Below are positions 22,749 through 32,456 of a DNA stretch of 64,000 nucleotides, in pieces. The notes below the pieces were generated by a model, which saw only the letters and a list, made by a program, of their open reading frames with translations, ran no database searches and was not told the origin of the DNA. Position 1 is the first letter of the stretch. The number at the start of each line of letters is the position of its first letter. Source of the DNA: Zygnema cylindricum (lineage: Eukaryota; Streptophyta; Zygnematophyceae; Zygnematales; Zygnemataceae); contig JBBHKE010002952.1 in the NCBI GenBank assembly GCA_037447655.1, positions 1 to 64,000 on the forward strand, read 5' to 3'. Position numbers and translations under genes: made by a program.

Positions 22749-23276
22749 TTACATATCAACACTGCTTCTAAGATCCCGTTTTAGTTTGTTAATTTTATCT
22801 AAGGACTTGCTTAAGACCAACAAATCATCCACATAAATAGCAATAAATATCACTCCATTCTCATCCTCAAATAAATATATAGAGTGATCTGAACTAATTC
22901 TGATATACCCCAAACCGGTCAGAAATTCGTCGAGCTTTATATTCCACTGTCGCGGGGCTTGCTTAAGCCCATAGAGTGATTTAAACAGTTTGCAAACTTT
23001 GTTTTCTTCCCCACTTTCCACGAATCCTTCCGGTTGCCTCATGTAAATTTCTTCTTCCAACTCTCCGTGCAAAAAGGCAGTTTTAATATCCATCTGGTGG
23101 ATTTCCATATCCTCCGCTGCGGCTATACGTAAAAGGATTCTAACAGAAGGAAATCTGACTACAGGTGCAAAGGTTTCTTCGTAGTCTATCCCCTCTTTCT
23201 GTGTATAACCTTTTGCAACTAACCTAGCTTTGTACCTCTCAATGGTATTATCTGGGTTTAATTTAAGTTTAAACAC
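22749..23276 (-). pseudogene. Reverse transcriptase core of element B
   Basis: The frame encodes [29 protein letters not shown] and [10 protein letters not shown]. The catalytic box I-A-I-Y-V-D-D-L-L is intact. A TAA just after S-V-D-M separates it from the rest of RT, and a TGA in the upstream linker (near 23310) separates it from the integrase side. Confidence 0.9.
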
Positions 23277-23309
23277 CCACTTACATCCGATCGGTTTTCG
23301 GTCCGGTGG

Positions 23310-23852
23310 TCAATCTACCAACTCCCATGTATTGGCTTCCATGATAGAGGCCATTTCTTCATTTATAGCTGTGATCCACCGGCTACTTTCTGGAGTGTTT
23401 ATGGCCTCTAAGTATGTTTGAGGTTCATCTGGGTGAGACATCTTTGTGAGCTGGTTATTTACTTGTCTTTCTTGAAGTCGTTTACTTTTTCTTCTTCCCC
23501 CTTCAAAATCGGACGTCGGTATGGAAGGCATCCTTGGGTTTCGTTTTGGGAGATTTTCAGCTCCCCTATCTTCCAATTCCGGTGTCTCATCAAGTTCCTC
23601 ATCGGTTTCCACTTCGTATTGTGGCGTTGCCTCGGATGTTGTTTTTTCCTCCTTCTCCTTTGGTAGATCTGCAGATTTTTCTTTTTCTCCCTCTTCCTTC
23701 TCTTCATTTTCAAATTCAAAGTCAGAAAACTGATCCGTTTCAAATCTGATTTTGACTTCCCTATTATATTTGAATGGATCAATGGACTTCTCTTCATTCA
23801 TCACCACTATGTGTTTTACCAAAATTATATCTCTCTTTTTCAAGTCATACAC
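23310..23852 (-). pseudogene. Integrase C-terminus and acidic linker of element B
   Basis: Starts with Y-D-L-K-K-R-D-I-I-L-V-K-H-I-V-V, the conserved end of copia integrase. A long Glu/Lys-rich linker leads to the RT entry motif P-D-E-P-Q-T-Y-L-E-A, W-I-T-A-I-N-E-E-M. It overlaps the preceding frame slightly because of a frameshift near 23845. Confidence 0.8.
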
Positions 23853-25210
23853 TCGGTATACTTTGTGCTCTCATCATATCCTACAAGATATCCTGGTTTC
23901 CCTCTTCCCTCTAACTTCCATTTAGTCTTATCGGAATCCAAACTGTAGACTTGACTTCCGAACACTCTCAAACTAGACAAATCAGGCTTTCTTCCTATCC
24001 ACCTCTCATACGGAGTTTCCTCTTTATTTGATGAAGTTAGGACTCTATTTTTGATGAAATTAGCATAGTTCATAGACTCAGCCCAAAACTGCAGCCCTAT
24101 CCTCTTATCACTTAACATACTTCTGGACATATCTCCTAAAGTTCTATTCACTCTTTCTGCTACTCCATTTTGTTTCGGATTATAGGGAACAGTTTTCTCA
24201 TGATGAATTCCTTCTTCTTTAAGATATTCTTCAAAATCCCTTGAGGTGTATTCTTTCCCATTATCACTTCTTATCTCTTTTATTGAGGTTTCATGTAGCT
24301 TTTCACTCCATACTTTATACTCTTTGAAACATCTTAATACCTTTGACTTATGTCTGAGAAAGTATACCTTCGTGTATCTAGACCAATCATCTGTGATAGT
24401 TAACATCCATCTCTTCCCCCCATGTGAAGCATACCTAGCAGGTCCCCAAACATCAGTGTGAACTAGATCTAATACTTTCTCTCTCCTAAATGTGGTTGCC
24501 TTTGGAAATGGAAGTCTATGAATCTTCCCTTGGGCACATCCACTACAATCATCAAAGGTCTCATCATCTTCAAAAGTAATACCCTCCACTATTCCCTTTT
24601 TCTTCATTTTCTTTAATCTATCTATATGCACATGCCCCAACCTTTTATGCCAAAGCATCATCTCACTTGCACACGAGTAGAGAACACTCTTTTCATTGCA
24701 AAGTACAATTCTGAACATTCCTTGACTGCCCTTCTCAGCTATGAAATAAACCTCATTATAAAAGCTTGCTGTGAAGATTCCTTTCCTAGTTCCTGTTTCA
24801 AACTCCTTTTCATCTAGGACAGCTGTTGAGACTAGGTTCTTGCTAAGTTGTGGAATGTAAAGAACGTCTGAGAGTGTTACAATTGAGGCCATTCCATCAA
24901 CTAGAACCTTCAAGTCAACAGTTCCAACAAGACTTGTGGTTTCTACTCTACCATCTCCGTACTCTATCTCAACTGCTGGGATCTTTCTCAGTTTAGTGAG
25001 CCACCGCTTATCTTTGCACATATGCATTGAAGCCCCTGAGTCTATGATCCACCCATCCTCGGGTGGATCCCTCTTACCTCCGAAAGCACACTTTTGTCTC
25101 CGTGGAATGTCGACATGCTTTTCAGTGTTTTTCGGATTAAGGAGAAGCTCCTCAAGCTCCTCTTCAGGTTCAGTTTTTTCTTCCACTTCCTCATCAAGAA
25201 CTTGAGTCAA
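23840..25210 (-). CDS. Protease-integrase frame of element B (456 codons)
   Basis: The frame is uninterrupted. Domains in order: protease active site W-I-I-D-S-G-A-S-M-H-M-C; GAG-pre-integrase zinc site H-K-R-L-G-H-V...C-S-G-C-A-Q-G-K; and the integrase core with its D,D,E residues in V-H-T-D-V-W-G, R-S-D-N-G-K-E-Y and Q-N-G-V-A-E-R. It cuts and joins the cDNA copy to the genome in working relatives. The true polyprotein would start further upstream in gag, which is broken here. Confidence 0.88.
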   Translation of the reverse strand: MTQVLDEEVEEKTEPEEELEELLLNPKNTEKHVDIPRRQKCAFGGKRDPPEDGWIIDSGASMHMCKDKRWLTKLRKIPAVEIEYGDGRVETTSLVGTVDLKVLVDGMASIVTLSDVLYIPQLSKNLVSTAVLDEKEFETGTRKGIFTASFYNEVYFIAEKGSQGMFRIVLCNEKSVLYSCASEMMLWHKRLGHVHIDRLKKMKKKGIVEGITFEDDETFDDCSGCAQGKIHRLPFPKATTFRREKVLDLVHTDVWGPARYASHGGKRWMLTITDDWSRYTKVYFLRHKSKVLRCFKEYKVWSEKLHETSIKEIRSDNGKEYTSRDFEEYLKEEGIHHEKTVPYNPKQNGVAERVNRTLGDMSRSMLSDKRIGLQFWAESMNYANFIKNRVLTSSNKEETPYERWIGRKPDLSSLRVFGSQVYSLDSDKTKWKLEGRGKPGYLVGYDESTKYTECMT

Positions 25211-26244
25211 GAAAGCCTTTTACTTTCCTCCGTCCTTTGAGGTTCCTTGACCATCTTTCAGTCGAAGATCTGCAAGTCTGACACAATCTGCCATATAGTG
25301 TCACGGTTTCTTGCAGAAGTGACATAATCCTCCTCGAGAAGTTCCTCTCCCCTGTCTATCAAATCTGCCACCTCCTTGTCCTCTTCCACTAAAGTTTCGA
25401 TAGGGATCTTTCCCTCTCTCCTCATCACGCTTCCGCCAATCAGCTCATGCAGACAATGCTTGATCACTTGGACTCCCTCTCCTAAGCTCTATGGTGCTTT
25501 CTTTCACTAAAATCATTCCCACAGTGTCATCCCAATTCCAATTGCTATCTCCTATGTCCTGCAATCGGTTAATGATATTCTCATACTCTTCAGGTAGTTT
25601 CATCATTAATGTGTTCACTCTTTGTCTCTCAGACCATGAGTTACCTGCACTCTCTAACTCTCCAAACAATGCTCCTAAATCATTGCAATAATTATCCATA
25701 CTTCCTCCCTTATAAGTATAAGCTGCAATCTTATTTTCTGCCAACTGTTGCTGCTGCAATGATCCACTCTTATATTTGTTAACTAGTGATATCCAAATCT
25801 GAGATGAAGATTTGACATGCATAAGGGGAATGGCAATGCCCTTTGCTACACTTTTAAGAATTAAGAGCTTAGTTCTTTGTAGTTCCACTTTTCATACTCT
25901 GATCTTTCGGTCTGAACCCTTGTCGTTGTTGTTGGTGGTGCTGCTGCCGGTATCGCCTTCGGCAATTGTGTTACTTGAGTTGCAACTCCTTCCTTTTCTC
26001 CTTCCATCACAATCTCTTCTCCTTCCTCATCTTCATCCTCGGTGATGGTGGCAGCTGTTCTACCAACTGTAGAGGCGGAGGTGCCAGAAAAACGTGTCCC
26101 TCCAAACCCAGGTGGAGGTGGGCATCGAATTTGTCCAGACACTATGCCCCATAGATGCTTCTCAAATAGTTCTCCCTCCATCATCATTTACCAATAAAGA
26201 AATTCTGATCCATCAAATATGGGCACCCTAGAGGGTGGGCCCAT
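25211..26244 (-). pseudogene. Gag of element B (broken)
   Basis: ATG at 26244-26242 lies in the primer site (M-G-P-P-S-R-V-P-I-F). TAA at codon 19 follows F-L-Y-W. A frameshift near 25870 breaks the middle. A CCHC knuckle near 25320 (C-H-F-C-K-K-P-x-H-Y-M-A-D-C) has TGA where the Gly codon should be, and a second stop follows before the protease frame. Confidence 0.85.
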
Positions 26245-26248
26245 AACC
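26234..26248 (-). promoter_or_regulatory. Primer binding site of B (tRNA-iMet anticodon arm)
   Basis: The minus strand reads GGTTATGGGCCCACC directly after the 5' LTR end (GAATTTCA). It is the complement of the anticodon arm of plant-type initiator tRNA-Met, as in internal (half-tRNA) priming of Drosophila copia and yeast Ty5. Confidence 0.85.
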
Positions 26249-27140
26249 TGAAATTCTGTGGTCTCCATTGACCCACATAATGAGCAGCCTATGTAAAGCC
26301 TCTAGGATAATATTTGCCCCTTCTACTTTCCCGCTGAATAAGGGCCGCCCAGGCACACAAATATTCTGACCTCTCTCACCCTTGTGAGGACAAGACTCCC
26401 CTGAGTCAAACGCAAAAAGAATCATTGAATTTGCTCACCCGAGCAGTAAGTTATGGCTGGTCAAAGATGACCTTTATAGTTACAAGCTCTCTTAGAGAGT
26501 GAGGTACCTAAATATTACTAAGTCTCGGTCTGCCTACTCACGACTACCTACCATTAAACCCTGGTCCAATAGGAACACTATAAAGTACAAGAAGGTACAA
26601 TGGGCGATGTACTTATTGTACAACCATTGTACGACAAGGTCTACAAGGTGACACCTGTCATATAGGAAGCCATGGTTCCTCCTCCCATCTTCTCCGGTAT
26701 CAAATAATGTGGCGCCACGTGGCACCGCGTGACGCTATATCCGTATGCCGCCAAAAATCTCACTTCGCGTGGCGGCTATAATGCCGGCCGTCCGATCAAA
26801 ACATATTTTACACGGTTCAGATTCGCGTACATGCAGAAATTGCTCCTTTTGGTTAGTCTGCTGTTAATTAGCTGTTTCGTTAATGTTTATATATTTATGA
26901 AACCCGTCACGTGTATCGTTTCGTAACGCCTTAATGGTTAAGGCGTTAGGCTATAAAGAATCTAGAGGTCATAGGTTCAAATCTAGACCTAGGCATCATT
27001 TTAGCCAAAAATACCCTTGACTGCAAAAACTGCCACTTTCTAAATATGGCGGCAGCCATGGCGCGCCTTTGATCCTTACTCTCTTTCTTTAAAACAAAAC
27101 TAAAATAGAGAAGTGAACTATTCATTACCTCTTTTCAACA
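26249..27140 (-). repeat. 5' LTR of element B
   Basis: 892 bp with TG...CA ends. On the element strand the last codons read M-E-T-T-E-F-Q and run in frame into the primer site. The tRNA-like module is at 26924-26995 (+). Confidence 0.93.
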
Positions 27141-27782
27141 GGATGAAATATATGAATACATTTCCAGATGATTTTTCGAGGTTTACTAAGGTATACTTCA
27201 TGAAAGAAAAGAGTGGAGTCTTCACTCATTTTCAACACTACAAAGCGTGGACAGAGAAACTACACGGTCTGCAAATTTTGGAGCTCAGATCAAACAATGG
27301 CGGGGAATATACGTCAAAATAGTTTGAAAACTTTTTACTCAAGGAAGGTATAAGTCACAAACTGACTTTCCCATACTCTCCGGAACAGAATGGGGTCTCA
27401 AAAAGACTAAATAGAACTATCACAGAAAGCTCTAGGTCCATGCTTGCAGAAAGGGACGTAGATCCGAAATTATAGGCTGAAGCATTAAATTGTGCAGTTT
27501 ATATCAAAAATAGGATAGGTTCGAGATCAATAGAAACCACTCCTTATGAGATATGAACGGGTAGAAAACCGGATGTCAGTCCCTTCAAAGTCTTTGGAAG
27601 TAAATGCATTTTTTTTGGATACATCTACTGATAGATGGAAAATGGACCCTAAGGGAGTGCTGGTAATTTTGTTAGGATATGATGACCACTCTAAAGGTTA
27701 TAGAGTCTTTGTTTTTGAGAGGAAGAAAATTATTGTAGCAAGGAACATTGTCGTCAACAAGACTCAATTAACTTATTTAAAA
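27141..27782 (+). pseudogene. Integrase core and C-terminus of element A
   Basis: Continues from 20935 with F-P-D-D-F-S-R-F-T-K-V-Y-F, R-S-N-N-G-G-E-Y (second catalytic Asp changed to Asn) and P-E-Q-N-G-V (third site). Stops replace Gln (27322), Trp (about 27475) and Trp (about 27555). The end F-G-S-K-C, G-Y-D-D-H-S-K-G-Y-R is recognisable. Confidence 0.85.
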
Positions 27783-27927
27783 TGACAGAGCAGCAAAAGC
27801 AACAAAAAGTACAGGAATACGTCATTTTAGATAGCATTCATAACATTGTTTAATAGATACAAAATCCACAAGTTGTAACACATCAATCAGATCATGATCG
27901 GTTTCCTCAACGAGTTCATTTCGAAGC

Positions 27928-28089
27928 GGACCAATAGCAACCACTGCCTATTGATCGCAATCAGCGCAAAGAACGGGAAACGGACCAACAAAAGTCAATG
28001 CCTACAAATCACAACCAGCGCAGCGAATGGGAAACGGACCAACAACAGTCAATTCCTACAGATCGCAACCAGCGCAACAAGCGCAGCGC
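27928..28089 (+). repeat. 54-bp tandem repeat in the integrase-RT linker of A
   Basis: Three units begin GGACCAA at 27928, 27982 and 28036. In the element's frame they encode an 18-residue repeat of the form E-T-D-Q-Q-Q-S-I-P-T-D-R-N-Q-R. The period is a multiple of three, so the frame is kept. Confidence 0.85.
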
Positions 28090-28245
28090 AAGGGATCCAA
28101 CGATTTCAGCCTCATAAATTCCGTGGGAAGAAGATCCAGTAGCCGCCTGCAAGCAAGTTCTCACTTCGCCTACTCGGCAGCCTCAAGGGAGCCTCTGACC
28201 ATCCGGGAAACCTTCTCATCACCGGAGCAGACTCACTAGATCGAG

Positions 28246-28790
28246 GTGGCAAACGATGAAATGAAGTCGATCATCGAGGCTCAGACCTGGGAGATTGTGG
28301 ACCTTCCTCCTGATCAAAAAGCGATCGGTAGCAAATGGGTATTCAAGGTGAAGTTAAATCCAGATAATACCATTAAACGATATAAGGCTAGACTTGTGGC
28401 AAAGGGATATAATCAAAAGGAAGGAATTGATTTTGAAGAAACATTTTCTCCGATTGTAAGATTTTCGACAGTTAGAATTTTGCAATCTGTAGCTGCTATA
28501 GAGGATATGGAAATACATCAGATGGATGTAAAGACGGCCTTCTTGCATGCAGAACTATAAGAAACCATTTACATGCAGCAACCTGAAATGTATGCAGAAC
28601 CAGGAAAAGAGCACTTAGTATGCAAAATGTTAAGATCTTTTTACGGCCTAAAATAGACTCGAAGGCAATGAAATCTAAAACTTGATGAATTCTTAACTAG
28701 CCTAGAATTTAAATGGATAATTTCAGATCACTCTATCTATGTCTTAAAAGGAGAGGATTGAATAGCATACATAGCGATGTACGTAGATGA
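28246..28790 (+). pseudogene. Reverse transcriptase N-terminal half of element A
   Basis: The open part carries [20 protein letters not shown] and [11 protein letters not shown]. It then has TAA at 28558, TAG in Y-G-L-K-x, TGA for the Trp of R-Q-W, and TGA before the catalytic box. Confidence 0.88.
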
Positions 28791-29763
28791 CTTACTGTTA
28801 GTTAGCAAATCAATGGCTGAAATTAACAAAATGAAAACTGCTTTAAACTCACGGTTCGAGATGAAAGACCTCGGTGAGGCAAAATACATTTTGGGTATCC
28901 AGGTAGAGAGGGACACGCAAAACAGATTAAAAAAACTGACTCAAAAAGAGGCTATTGGAAACATGTTGAATGAATATGGAATGCGGGGGGCAAAAGGATG
29001 TGTAACACCAATGGAGTTTCGACATAAGTTAGAATGGAAAGAAACAGAACCGGGTGTTCTTGTTAGTGAAAATTTTGAGTCATGGGAGGATGATCCTATG
29101 ACACTGATAACTTACACAGAGATAGTGGGAAGTTTAAAATTTCATGAAATATACCCGTCCGGATATTGCTGCAGTAGTTGGGGTACTGAGCAAACGTCTA
29201 GAGAATCCGAGAAAATCTGACTTTGATGCGGCAAGAAGAGTTTTAAGATACTTGGCAGGAACCAAAGACCTCAAACTCACATTAGGCCGAGGAAATGTGA
29301 AGCTGCAAACATGGAGTGATGCGAGCTATAGCGACATGCCAAGCCGAAAATCCACCACGGGGTTAGTTCTGCAAATTGGGAACGGGACTTGCTGTTGGAG
29401 CAGCAAACTTCAGAAGGTCACGGCATAATCGACAATGGAGTCAAAATATATGGCAGCAAGCTCGGCCCTCAAAGAACTTTTATGGATAAAATCCATGTTG
29501 CAAGAATTGGGATTCATGAAGGTCGGTCCACGGTGATCTGGTGTGATAACCAGGCTGCCATTGCCATTGCTTCTAACCCGAGTCACCACTTCAAAAGCAA
29601 ACACATAGATGTAAGATTACACTTTATAAGAGAAAAAGCGTTCTCTAGAGTGATTAAATTATGTTCTTTGCCAGATGCTAAAATGATTGAAGATATACTC
29701 ACTAAAGCTCTTCCTGCTCCTAAGTTCAAGTATTGTAGGGATGCAGTGGGATTAAGTGAATAG
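28777..29763 (+). pseudogene. RT C-terminal half and RNase H of element A
   Basis: Begins with the catalytic box M-Y-V-D-D-L-L-L-V and L-G-I-Q-V-E-R-D. The frame shifts near 29144 and a stop at about 29428 interrupts Q-S-T-M-E-S. RNase H motifs (W-S-D-A-S-Y-S-D, W-C-D-N-Q-A-A) are recognisable across frames. The frame ends at TAG 29763. Confidence 0.87.
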
Positions 29764-29926
29764 CTGAGTAGCTGCACTGCTATACTGCCACGCTAGGCTA
29801 GTCCAACAACGGGGATGTAGTGGGACTAGATGACTTGCAAAAAATTGCTACGTTGCTATGCTGCGATGCTGCGCTAGTTCGACATCGTTGCTGCGCTGGC
29901 ATAATGAGTCTAAAGCTTTAAGGGAG

Positions 29927-30840
29927 TGTTGTTTTTGAAAGCTTTAAGTCTCAGCAAATTTATAGGACGACGGAAAATATATCTGTAGGAACATGCGTCG
30001 TCACTTGAAACACAGTACAAGTTTGAATGATATCGACACGAGCATTGGAACAACCAAGCTGCGACGCAGATGAAACAAGCGCAGTTGCGGTTTTCTTTGA
30101 TATTGTCCGTACAGACAAACGCAGCCTGCGACGCAACATGACAAACGCAACTGCGGAAATTTTGGTACATGACAACGCAGTTGCTACATAACAAGACAAA
30201 CGCAGTTGCGGCTAACTTTTGTATGTGACAACGCAGCTGCTACGACGCTGCGGATATTCGAATGTAATCAGGAATTGGACTGCCCTGCTGCGGTTGATAT
30301 GAATCAAGTCAACAAACGAGATTCACTAAGCCAGGCAACAAGTATTTGATCAAATCACTTGTATAGGATTCTCAGTCATATTGAGTGTACAGTGACAGAT
30401 TAGTTTTAGCGTGAGTAGGAGCAATTAGACCTTAGTGGCAGTTTAGTTCTTTTGGACGTATCTTTTTAGAACACTTGTATCGGCGGTACAGCACTTTGTA
30501 GTAGGACAACTAAGTGAAGAGTATAAGACTTAGGACGTAGAACATTTTATGTATCTAGACTTCCAGAATGTGTAACCTGCAGACTGTTTTTGGGAAACTT
30601 ATGAGTTGCATATCTTGGTGTATGTTGGATCAATTGTGCTGAAACTTTGGGAGTTGTCAGACTTTGTGATACACTATATTGTGGTATAGTTTGAAGCAGT
30701 GTTTGAACCATTGTGGCAACTTAATTGAGCTGTAGAAAGCAGCTGTTTGATAAGATTCTTGGTAAGCTTCTGTGGTAAAATATGTCTACTTCTACTACTA
30801 CTGCTGATGCTTCACCTGCTCCAGTGGTCATAGAACAACA
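29927..30840 (+). repeat. 3' LTR of element A
   Basis: Starts TGTTGTTTTTGAAAGC after AAGGGAG and ends GTCATAGAACAACA. From ATG at 30783 an uninterrupted frame (M-S-T-S-T-T-T-A-D-A-S-P-A-P-V-V-I-E-Q) runs to the LTR end and would continue through a primer site as Q-V-M-G. Confidence 0.88.
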
Positions 30841-30895
30841 GAACGGAGGGAGGGAGGGAAGGAGGGAGGCATAAAGGAAACGAGGGAAGGGAGTA
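30841..30895. repeat. GGGA-rich flank of element A
   Basis: Purine-rich repeat (GGAGGGAGGGAGGGAAGG) directly after the 3' LTR, similar to the tract at 16351-16486. Confidence 0.8.
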
Positions 30896-31087
30896 ATGTT
30901 ATCCAAAACGTATTTTAGTCCCCATAATTTCCATGTTTACAGTTTTGCCTGCGTGTAGTTCTAACACCAAAGTGAACGCCAAAATTTTGAGATGGTCGCT
31001 GGCTTCTACATATTGCAAAACCTAAAAATTCTGCAGTTTTATTGGATCGACAAAATGAACCGGAAAACAGGGAAAAAGACAGAGCTG

Positions 31088-31212
31088 TACAGCGTGTATC
31101 TTATAAGTGTTAATATTTTTTTCGCCATTTAATCCTCCGTACACCCTTGTCCGATTGTCGATATGATGGTTGCAATTGAAAGGTGAGATTCTCAACTTCC
31201 AATTTGCGGTTT
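31088..31212. mobile_element. MITE half, related to 4-224
   Basis: The left inverted repeat (TACAGCGTGTATCTTATAAG then TTTTTTTCGCCA) and the start of the interior are recognisable. The right half is missing. Confidence 0.55.
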
Positions 31213-31249
31213 TAAATTGAAAATCCAAAAATTTCAAATTTCAAATATA

Positions 31250-32035
31250 GCGACTACATTTTTAATGGACCACAATAGAGAAAATGTATATGGTTTGTGT
31301 TAAGTTCTAGCTTTTTATACATAAACCAAAAACATTAACTAAACCTTTTTGATCTAACGTAATTATTGATAAAAAAAATGAAATTTCCGATTAAGCATTC
31401 GACAAAAGGCATTTATAAAAACAAATCAAATAAACGATGATAATACTTAGCCGTTGCTTTTATTTTCTCTCATAATATCGCAAAAAGAAAAATTGTAGGA
31501 ATTTTACTCCCACGATTGATGTTATGGTTTTTGTATCTTACAATGTTTCAAACCTATTAAGTTTGACAAAAAAAACAACTTCATTTTTTATCGACCATAA
31601 TAGAGAAATTGTATTTTGTTTGTTTTACTTTATAGTTTGTTGTATACACCAAATACACTAGCTAAAAAATTTTGATCTAACGTAATTGACAATACAAAAA
31701 ATGAAATATCCGATTAGATATTCGACAAAAGGCATTTATACCAAAAAAAAACCAAATAATGGATGAGAGCTCTTAGTCGTTGCTTTTGTTTTATTTTGTA
31801 ATATCAAAAAACGAAAAATATAACAAATTTTACCCCCACGATCGATGTTATCGTTTTTCTATCTTACAATGTTTCAAATCTATTAACTTTGATAAACACA
31901 ACGACTACATTTTTAATCGACGATGATAAATAAACTATATTTGGTTTGTGTTGAGTTATAGTTTGTTATAAAAACCAAAAAACATTAAGTAAATTTGTTT
32001 AGCATAACGTAATTGTTGATAAAAATAATGAAAAT
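31250..32035. repeat. About 325-bp tandem repeat, 2.4 units
   Basis: Units begin near 31250, 31577 and 31900 (GACTACATTTTTAATCG or variants). Shared blocks include TTTTGATCTAACGTAATT, TTCGACAAAAGGCATTTATA and ATCTTACAATGTTTCAAA. The DNA is AT-rich and non-coding. It lies 400 bp from the 3' end of the recombinase pseudogene. Confidence 0.85.
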
Positions 32036-32456
32036 AAAATCATATACATAAAGAATTAGTTTGTGTGGGTGTGTATACGATATCCAACTTAATGATGAAA
32101 ACACATAGGGCAGCAAATGTTAAATAATTTATTTTGTGAATACTAATTAAAATGAACATTTTGTGAAATACAATACAAAAAACATTAACTTCGACAACAT
32201 TAGAGATTACACGTCTTTTTTTATCAAATAAAAAACAAGTTATGCAATTTTAGGGTTCGTACAAAATAAAATAAAAAAACAAATAAAATATAAACATGTA
32301 ATGGGCCGAAAATAATAAAACTATAAGAAAACTTATTACACGAGTTTCAATTTCTAAAAAAATCAGTTTAAAAAAACATTACATGTTTCTACAAAGTTTC
32401 AAAAGCTACAAAAAAACATTTATAACAAGTGCCAAAAAAGTCACACAAACTTTAAT
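32036..32456. other. AT-rich spacer, nothing recognised
   Basis: A-rich sequence without a convincing frame or repeat. It is likely the 3' flank of the minus-strand recombinase pseudogene. Confidence 0.5.

Larger units (their letters stand above)
20936..27140 (-). mobile_element. Element B, complete copia retrotransposon, target duplication GGATG
   Basis: The LTRs are 20936-21827 and 26249-27140, both 892 bp, with TG...CA ends. GGATG flanks it at 20931-20935 and 27141-27145. On the minus strand the order is 5' LTR (right), primer site, gag, protease, integrase, RT, RNase H, polypurine tract, 3' LTR (left). By eye the LTRs differ at about 20 positions (roughly 2%), yet the coding region already has several stops and frameshifts. 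Confidence 0.95.
17375..30840 (+). mobile_element. Element A, Ty1/copia retrotransposon, interrupted by two insertions
   Basis: Order: LTR, gag, protease, integrase, linker, RT, RNase H, LTR. It is split by a solo A-type LTR (19879-20842) and by element B (20936-27140); removing both restores a continuous integrase reading direction. Both outer flanks are purine-rich (16351-16486 and 30841-30895). The coding region has many stops. The integrase-before-RT order identifies it as Ty1/copia. Confidence 0.88.
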
